Shown: positions 14,980 to 18,684 of the stretch, in pieces
Layout of the letters: every line of letters starts with the position of its first letter
Numbering within the stretch: the first letter of the stretch is position 1
Assembly: GCF_938036805.1 (NCBI RefSeq)
Contig: NZ_CALHWC010000013.1
Span: forward strand, 1 to 18,684
DNA from: an uncultured Streptococcus sp.
GTDB taxonomy: Bacteria > Bacillota > Bacilli > Lactobacillales > Streptococcaceae
Reading direction: 5' to 3'
DNA: 18,684 nt
Made by a program: the position numbers and the translations under genes
The notes under the pieces: generated by a model
What the model was told of the DNA's origin: nothing
Databases searched by the model: none
The model's input: only the letters and a program-made list of their open reading frames with translations

Positions 14980-15556
14980 TAATGCTCTGGAAATTCTTGA
15001 ACAGAAACGCTTTGTATTTGTTCAAAATCCCAAATATACAAAAATGTATAATAATGAATATGGTATAGGATTTGATTTACAGAAAAAATTATTCTTTATT
15101 CCCTTTCATACTGCTATAAGAAATAATACTGTATTTGGAGGATACACTAATCCAGCAAATGCAAAGCAGACCTTCAAAGAAATTCACTGGAATGAATTCT
15201 CGTCAGTTATCTTAAATTCAGGTATCACGACTGACGAAATAAAGAAATCAGATTACCAAGTAGTATTGAGCACGGAATCAGTAGTAGATAAGTCCTTGTT
15301 TGAAAATAAATTTGTTCCAGAATTAGAACTAAAGTATGCTCTAAAGGAACAAGAATTTTCCAAAATTCGCATCACATACAACAAAGATTTTCTGCCAATC
15401 AAGATAGAATGGTATTACAAAGGCGAAGAAGGGCTTAAATGGTACACTTGGCGGACTTATTCTTACCCCTTCAAGAATAAGGCGGAATTTGATAAACGGT
15501 TAGACGAAGAAATAGCAAACATTGAAGAGATTGCTAGAGAAAACGAAGGGGACTAA
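14906..15556 (+). CDS. Membrane-anchored immunity protein, copy 3 (TipC-like)
   Basis: A 216-residue paralogue with anchor MRISLVLLLVIATILIV and the same domain layout as copies 1 and 2. The N-terminal ~40 residues are nearly identical to copy 2, whereas the second half (YQVVLSTESVVDKSLFE, LELKYALKEQEFSKIRITYN) follows copy 1; it is therefore a mosaic. The first 74 nt overlap the decayed toxin tail in the +1 frame. An alternative in-frame start at ATG 14870 would add MKKWQSIIGINS, with AAAGG 11 nt upstream. Intact despite decay of the overlapping toxin tail, which suggests selection acts on the immunity frame. Confidence 0.63.
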   Translation: MRISLVLLLVIATILIVMPMLGTTNNALEILEQKRFVFVQNPKYTKMYNNEYGIGFDLQKKLFFIPFHTAIRNNTVFGGYTNPANAKQTFKEIHWNEFSSVILNSGITTDEIKKSDYQVVLSTESVVDKSLFENKFVPELELKYALKEQEFSKIRITYNKDFLPIKIEWYYKGEEGLKWYTWRTYSYPFKNKAEFDKRLDEEIANIEEIARENEGD

Positions 15557-15611
15557 TAGCTCTTTCTCACTTTATAGTATCAATGAATCAGAAAACAAAG
15601 AAGGTTAGAGA
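15557..15611 (+). repeat. Cassette junction spacer 3
   Basis: Spacer copy (TAGCTCTTTCTCACTT then AGTATCAATGAATCAG) leading to TTAGAGAATTGAAGCTTGG, the shared 5' edge of the toxin-tail fragments. An ATG at 15583 is in frame with immunity copy 4, but no ribosome binding site precedes it. Confidence 0.55.
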
Positions 15612-15743
15612 ATTGAAGCTTGGCAAAAAGTTCCAGAAAAAGATAAACAAAAAGTATATGAAGATTATATTGAGTGGCTTGGCGATGATGATATTACTGG
15701 TGTTTTATCATTCTTTAAGGCAAAGAGACTTTATGGATACTGA
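15612..15743 (+). pseudogene. Orphan toxin C-terminal tail, cassette 4 (divergent type)
   Basis: Forty-three in-frame codons plus TGA. It begins IEAWQKVPEKDKQKVYEDY like the other tails (shared EAWQ), then differs completely: IEWLGDDDITGVLSFF, ending KAKRLYGY. It is intact in frame and lacks a start codon with a ribosome binding site. It overlaps immunity copy 4 by 86 nt in the +1 frame. The different tail accompanies the only strongly divergent immunity protein, suggesting the two ends were acquired as one unit. Confidence 0.65.
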
Positions 15744-16308
15744 ACGACTGCAGATTGATTTGTTGAATGAAAAACGTTTTATCTCTGTTGAAAGACCCAA
15801 TGATTATGAAAACGATTCGAAATTACATAAAGTTTCTTTTGACTTGAAAAATAAGGAATTTTATAGTCTTAACTATGCGGTTAGGAGTAAAAAGACTTAT
15901 GGTCAGAACAGATGGACAGCAAAGGAAATTTACGTAAGCTGGATTAACAAAACTATTACTCCTATATTATTAAACTTGAAAGTTTCAAAAAAGAAGATAT
16001 TGGAATCGAATTATGTAATAGAACTGGAGCCAGATTTACTTTTAGATAAAGAAAAACTTGAGAACCCGAAATCTGGAGATATTGAATCCTATTATGTCTA
16101 TTTTAAGATGTCGAAAGTCCGTATCACATACAACAAAGAATTTTTGCCAATTAAGTTGGAGGGCTATTATGAGAAAAATGGAAAGATGTCTTGGAGTGTC
16201 TTAAGGGTTTACTCTTACCCTTTTAAAAGTAAAGAGGAGTTTGACAATGAGATGGATAAAGCAATAGAGAATATTCAAGAACATGAAGCAGAAGTTGAAG
16301 GAAACTAG
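15658..16308 (+). CDS. Membrane-anchored immunity protein, copy 4 (divergent TipC-like)
   Basis: A 216-residue divergent paralogue: anchor MKIILSGLAMMILLVFYHSL, then a polar domain. It keeps the family landmarks NEKRFISVE, SFDLKNKEFYSL, SKVRITYNKEFLPIKLEGYY and YSYPFKSKEEFD, but the middle (LEPDLLLDKEKLENPKSGD) is unlike the other four. Length is identical to copies 2, 3 and 5. The frame stays open upstream to 15583 with a very basic segment (KKFQKKINKKY), so a longer form is possible. It probably recognises a different toxin variant, matching the different tail encoded in the overlap. Its 3' end replaces the spacer seen after the other copies. Confidence 0.6.
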   Translation: MKIILSGLAMMILLVFYHSLRQRDFMDTERLQIDLLNEKRFISVERPNDYENDSKLHKVSFDLKNKEFYSLNYAVRSKKTYGQNRWTAKEIYVSWINKTITPILLNLKVSKKKILESNYVIELEPDLLLDKEKLENPKSGDIESYYVYFKMSKVRITYNKEFLPIKLEGYYEKNGKMSWSVLRVYSYPFKSKEEFDNEMDKAIENIQEHEAEVEGN

Positions 16309-16317
16309 GATTATAAA

Positions 16318-16461
16318 GCTTAGCGAGAAAAACATATGTCCGAAGATGAAAAAGTGGCAGAGTATAATAAATATAAAGAGTATGCTAGTGGTATCAAGCC
16401 TAGTAATCGTGGTTATTCTGGTTATGCTCATAGCAAACAATATCAAAAAGACCACGAGTGA
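16318..16461 (+). pseudogene. Orphan toxin C-terminal tail, cassette 5
   Basis: Homologous to the toxin tail: MSEDEKVAEYNKYKEYASG, then a variant ending with GYSGYAHS, SKQYQKDHE and TGA (16459-16461). The conserved tryptophan codon TGG in EAWQ is TAG (16321-16323), and two codons are missing before MSEDEK. The last 80 nt overlap immunity copy 5 in the +1 frame. Confidence 0.68.
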
Positions 16462-17032
16462 CGCATATTCAATTTTATCAAATAAGAGATTTATTTTTGT
16501 TAAAAGCATGTCAGATATTGAGGCAAACAATGATTTTGGAACAGGATTTGATTTAAAAGATAAAGAGTTTTACTATGCTCATGGAGCTGCGATTAGAGAT
16601 AACAAACTGTTTGGGGGCAGTAGTAAATATGAAGCTAAGGAATATTATGAAAGAGCACTAAATAATGAAATATCCTCAATTCTTCTTAATTTAGATGTTA
16701 GTCCTGATGAAATAAAAAAATCAAACTATCAAATTACTCGCTCACCTGAATCGCTGGTGAATAAATCCTTATTGAAAGAAAAATATCCACCTGAATTTGA
16801 GTTGCAATACATCTGCAGGGAAGAAGATCAGTTTTCAAAAGTGCGCATCACATACAACAAAGAATTTCTGCCAACCAAGATAGAGTGGTATTACAAAGGT
16901 GAGGAAGGTCTTAAATGGTACACTTGGCGGACTTATTCTTATCCCTTCAAGAATAAAGCAGAATTTGATAAACGGTTGGACGAAGAAATAGCCAACATTG
17001 AAGAGATTGCTAGAGAAAACGAAGGAGACTAA
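16382..17032 (+). CDS. Membrane-anchored immunity protein, copy 5 (TipC-like)
   Basis: A 216-residue paralogue: anchor MLVVSSLVIVVILVMLIA, then a polar domain. The first half (NKRFIFVKSMSDIEAN, FGTGFDLKDKEFYYAHG) is distinct. From DEIKKSNYQITRSPES onward it is virtually the same as copy 2. The shared ending (EFDKRLDEEIANIEEI, ENEGD) is common to copies 1, 2, 3 and 5. The ATG 16382 sits in the same place relative to the toxin tail as in other cassettes. ATG 16346 in frame would add MKKWQSIINIKS. The mosaic suggests a new N-terminal specificity segment joined to an existing C-terminal half. Confidence 0.62.
   Translation: MLVVSSLVIVVILVMLIANNIKKTTSDAYSILSNKRFIFVKSMSDIEANNDFGTGFDLKDKEFYYAHGAAIRDNKLFGGSSKYEAKEYYERALNNEISSILLNLDVSPDEIKKSNYQITRSPESLVNKSLLKEKYPPEFELQYICREEDQFSKVRITYNKEFLPTKIEWYYKGEEGLKWYTWRTYSYPFKNKAEFDKRLDEEIANIEEIARENEGD
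16706..17032 (+). repeat. Long direct repeat, second copy (pairs with 14439-14765)
   Basis: Second copy of the 327-bp near-identical segment in the 3' half of immunity copy 5; offset from the first copy is constant at 2267 bp, with no indels. The following 16 nt (TAGCTCTTTCTCACTT) are also shared. Confidence 0.85.
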
Positions 17033-17090
17033 TAGCTCTTTCTCACTTCATAGTATCAATGAAGCAGTAGTTAAAAGGAATTAGGATTGC
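17033..17090 (+). repeat. Cassette junction spacer after copy 5
   Basis: Same spacer start as at 13984 (TAGCTCTTTCTCACTTCATAG). Its end (AGTTAAAAGGAATTAGGATT) resembles the 3' end of immunity copy 4 and what follows it. Confidence 0.55.
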
Positions 17091-17283
17091 AAAGCTTGGC
17101 AAGAAACAACAAAGGGCATGTCCGATTGTGTTTGTTCAAAATCACAGATTTATAAAGAGTAGCGGTGAGAATTATGGCAAAGACTTTGATTTACAGGATA
17201 AAAAAATTTTAAATCCTAATCAGGCAGCTATAAAAGATACTTCGCTTTTTACGCATACTGTAGTAATATTTTATGATAATTAA
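17091..17283 (+). pseudogene. Decayed sixth tail-immunity cassette
   Basis: Starts with a toxin-tail fragment (KAWQETTKGMS, 17091-17123). It then jumps by deletion into the middle of an immunity gene: VFVQNHRFIKSSGENYGKD, then FDLQDKKILNPNQAAIKD, matching residues about 30-75 of the other copies. The membrane anchor and the C-terminal half are missing, and the frame ends at TAA 17281-17283 after unrelated residues. It cannot make a functional immunity protein. It marks the right edge of the array. Confidence 0.75.
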
Positions 17284-17297
17284 AAAAAGGAAGGAAC

Positions 17298-18251
17298 ATG
17301 TTTATGTTTAAATCACGTATGTTAGATAATGTGAAGCTGTCGCGATACATTCCGCCGATTTGGTTGGCAGTTTTGATTTCTATTGGCTTTATCCAGCTAG
17401 GAGAAATCCTTGCATTCATTGGAATGATTCCGATTGGGATCATCATTGGAACTGTGCTTGCCACGGTAAATCCGACAGCTGACCGAGCAACGGTTATGGA
17501 AGTGTTCGGGCATTATAATATCTTTTTTCAGCTAGGTAGTTTTTTCTTTATGGCTTTACTTGTTTTTCTGTGGGTCAAGTTTCGAGAAAAGAGACCCTTC
17601 TCCAGTCTGGGCTTCTTTAAGGAAGGGTGGCTGAAAGAACTGGGTAAAGGATTTCTGATTGGTTCGATACAGTTTTCGCTTATCGTTGCCCTGCTCTTGC
17701 TGACAGGATCTGGGAGACTAGAATTGGCAGAGCTGAGTTTAGAGCCAGTTCTCTTTATTCTTGCCCTGATACCTTTTTGGATTCTGCAAGGTGGCACGGA
17801 GGAGCTAGTGACGCGTGGTTGGCTCTTTCCAGCAGTTAGTGCCAAATCAAATATTCTTGTCGGTGTCTTGGTTTCCAGCGCTCTATTTGGGGCAATGCAC
17901 CTCCTCAATGCTGGTGTGACTGTCCTTTCTATTGTTACTATTATCTTGGATGGGATTTTTGCCTGCCTACTCATGATCAAGTATGATAATATGTGGGTCT
18001 TGGCTGGTATGCATGGCGCTTGGAATTTCGTCCAAGGAAATGTCTATGGCATCCAGGTCAGTGGGAACGGAGCTACTGCCTCTGTCTTTAATTACACTTC
18101 TCAGACTTCTATTGATTGGCTTTCAGGAGGAGCTTTCGGTGCTGAAGGGTCTATTTTTGCCAGTATCGTTCTGATTGGCTGTATTGCTTATCTTTACTGG
18201 TCGCTCAAGAAGGAAAATCGCCTGCCTCAGACATTGATGTTTAAGAAATAA
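17298..18251 (+). CDS. CPBP family intramembrane metalloprotease
   Basis: A 317-residue polytopic membrane protein of the CPBP (Abi/CAAX-protease-like) family. The three motifs are present: EELVTRGW with Glu168, Glu169 and Arg173; FGAMH (Phe197-His201); and HGAWNF (His239, Asn243). They lie on the last helices, as in active members. Several further hydrophobic segments precede and follow. The start could be ATG 17298 or ATG 17304; the second has better spacing (9 nt) to AGGAAGGA. In Gram-positive bacteria such proteins process membrane substrates or give bacteriocin self-immunity, but nothing here identifies a substrate. It lies just after the immunity array, but composition and its own terminator suggest it belongs to the conserved flank. 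An orthologue near uvrB in other streptococci is recalled, not verified. Confidence 0.85.
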   Translation: MFMFKSRMLDNVKLSRYIPPIWLAVLISIGFIQLGEILAFIGMIPIGIIIGTVLATVNPTADRATVMEVFGHYNIFFQLGSFFFMALLVFLWVKFREKRPFSSLGFFKEGWLKELGKGFLIGSIQFSLIVALLLLTGSGRLELAELSLEPVLFILALIPFWILQGGTEELVTRGWLFPAVSAKSNILVGVLVSSALFGAMHLLNAGVTVLSIVTIILDGIFACLLMIKYDNMWVLAGMHGAWNFVQGNVYGIQVSGNGATASVFNYTSQTSIDWLSGGAFGAEGSIFASIVLIGCIAYLYWSLKKENRLPQTLMFKK

Positions 18252-18255
18252 AGAG

Positions 18256-18282
18256 ATCGCTCAGCTTAGCTGGGCGATTTTT
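18256..18282 (+). terminator. Rho-independent terminator of the CPBP gene
   Basis: A 10-bp stem with one G-U pair, ATCGCTCAGC (18256-18265) and GCTGGGCGAT (18269-18278), loop TTA, followed by a T run. Begins 5 nt after the stop codon. Confidence 0.87.
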
Positions 18283-18372
18283 GATGTTAATGAATGATCA
18301 GAATGCAAGACTAGCCGCTCTTAGAGATTAGCTACTAAACCAGAGCCAAACCCAGAGAAAATGTATCAAATA

Positions 18373-18381
18373 TGGTAAAAT
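18373..18381 (+). promoter_or_regulatory. Extended -10 promoter of uvrB
   Basis: TGGTAAAAT (18373-18381) is an extended -10 identical in core to the one before the ABC exporter operon. The predicted leader is about 20 nt. No LexA-type operator is apparent, as expected in streptococci. Confidence 0.6.
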
Positions 18382-18409
18382 GATAGAAGCACAAGTTGAG
18401 GAATAAAAG

Positions 18410-18684
18410 ATGATTAACAGAATAACAGATAATAAATTTGAATTGGTGTCTAAGTACGAGCCTTCTGGTGACCAACCTCAAGCTATCGAGCAGCTGGTGG
18501 ACAATATCGAGGGAGGCGAGAAAGCCCAAATTCTCATGGGGGCAACTGGTACTGGTAAGACCTATACCATGAGTCAGGTGATTTCTAGAGTCAACAAGCC
18601 GACTCTGGTTATCGCCCATAATAAAACATTGGCCGGCCAGCTTTATGGTGAGTTCAAGGAGTTCTTCCCCAATAATGCGGTGGA
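18410..18684 (+). CDS. uvrB: Excinuclease ABC subunit B, N-terminal part (3' end outside window)
   Basis: DNA-damage recognition and helicase-like subunit of the UvrABC nucleotide excision repair system. The frame from ATG 18410 reads MINRITDNKFELVSKYEPSG, then DQPQAIEQLV. Walker A MGATGTGKT ends at residue 51, followed by LVIAHNKTLAGQLYGEFKEF and FFPNNAVE, all hallmarks of UvrB. Ninety-one codons are visible of a protein usually about 660 residues long. A GAGGA site precedes the ATG. Confidence 0.96.
   Translation, partial: MINRITDNKFELVSKYEPSGDQPQAIEQLVDNIEGGEKAQILMGATGTGKTYTMSQVISRVNKPTLVIAHNKTLAGQLYGEFKEFFPNNAV

Larger units (their letters stand above)
13336..17283 (+). repeat. Tandem array of toxin-tail/immunity cassettes
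   Basis: Five full units and one relic, with immunity start-to-start distances of 779, 791, 752 and 724 bp. Each unit is a toxin C-terminal tail overlapping, in the +1 frame, a membrane-anchored immunity gene. All units lie on one strand and no transposase, integrase or attachment site is seen. Unit edges fall near the GAAGCTTGG sequence (the EAW codons of the toxin tail). Confidence 0.8.

Noticed and set aside
13336..17283. CRISPR array or short tandem repeats
   Set aside because: Units are 720-790 bp, coding and divergent; there are no short regular repeats with spacers.
17298..18251. CPBP protein as part of the toxin-immunity system
   Set aside because: Proximity alone; it has its own ribosome binding site and terminator and shows no overlap or sequence link to the cassettes, so I treat it as flanking.

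Overview
The window looks like a chromosomal segment of a Streptococcus of the sanguinis/mitis type. The evidence is the streptococcal-type asnS, glnP and uvrB products, AAAGGAG-type ribosome binding sites, extended -10 promoters (TGnTAAAAT) and moderate-to-low GC. Species cannot be fixed from the sequence alone.

Left part (1-5892): the 3' end of asnS, an MFS transporter gene with its own promoter and inverted repeat, and a translationally coupled pair of half-size ABC exporter genes. The pair has one degenerate and one canonical ATP site, as in heterodimeric multidrug exporters. It ends at a bidirectional terminator shared with the convergent gene.

Middle part (5891-10760, minus strand): an ABC-F ATPase gene of the ribosome-protection type follows a ~300-nt leader. 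That leader holds a promoter, a three-codon uORF (MKN), a first hairpin, a 14-bp antiterminator pairing and a terminator hairpin just before the gene. Together they look like a ribosome-mediated transcription attenuator. Upstream lies the glnP-glnQ amino-acid ABC importer operon; GlnP is a fusion of signal peptide, two substrate-binding domains and a permease.

Accessory part (10827-17283): a type VII secretion LXG toxin locus. Two small helical partner genes (Lap1/DUF3130-like and Lap2/DUF3958-like) overlap an LXG toxin gene. That toxin gene is broken by an in-frame TAG and a one-base frameshift. After it come five complete, paralogous, membrane-anchored proteins that I interpret as TipC-type immunity proteins, plus a sixth decayed copy. 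Each immunity gene starts inside, and in the +1 frame of, a copy of the last 40-50 codons of the toxin. The DNA encoding the polar toxin tail (for example GYSDYSNS) therefore also encodes the hydrophobic anchor of the immunity protein (VIAIILIV). The four intact downstream cassettes carry this tail without the rest of the toxin. One has a different tail together with a divergent immunity protein. No T7SS machinery genes are present, so secretion would depend on an apparatus encoded elsewhere.

Right part (17298-18684): a CPBP intramembrane protease gene with a terminator, then the 5' end of uvrB. The T7SS locus appears to sit as a variable island between housekeeping genes (glnPQ and uvrB).
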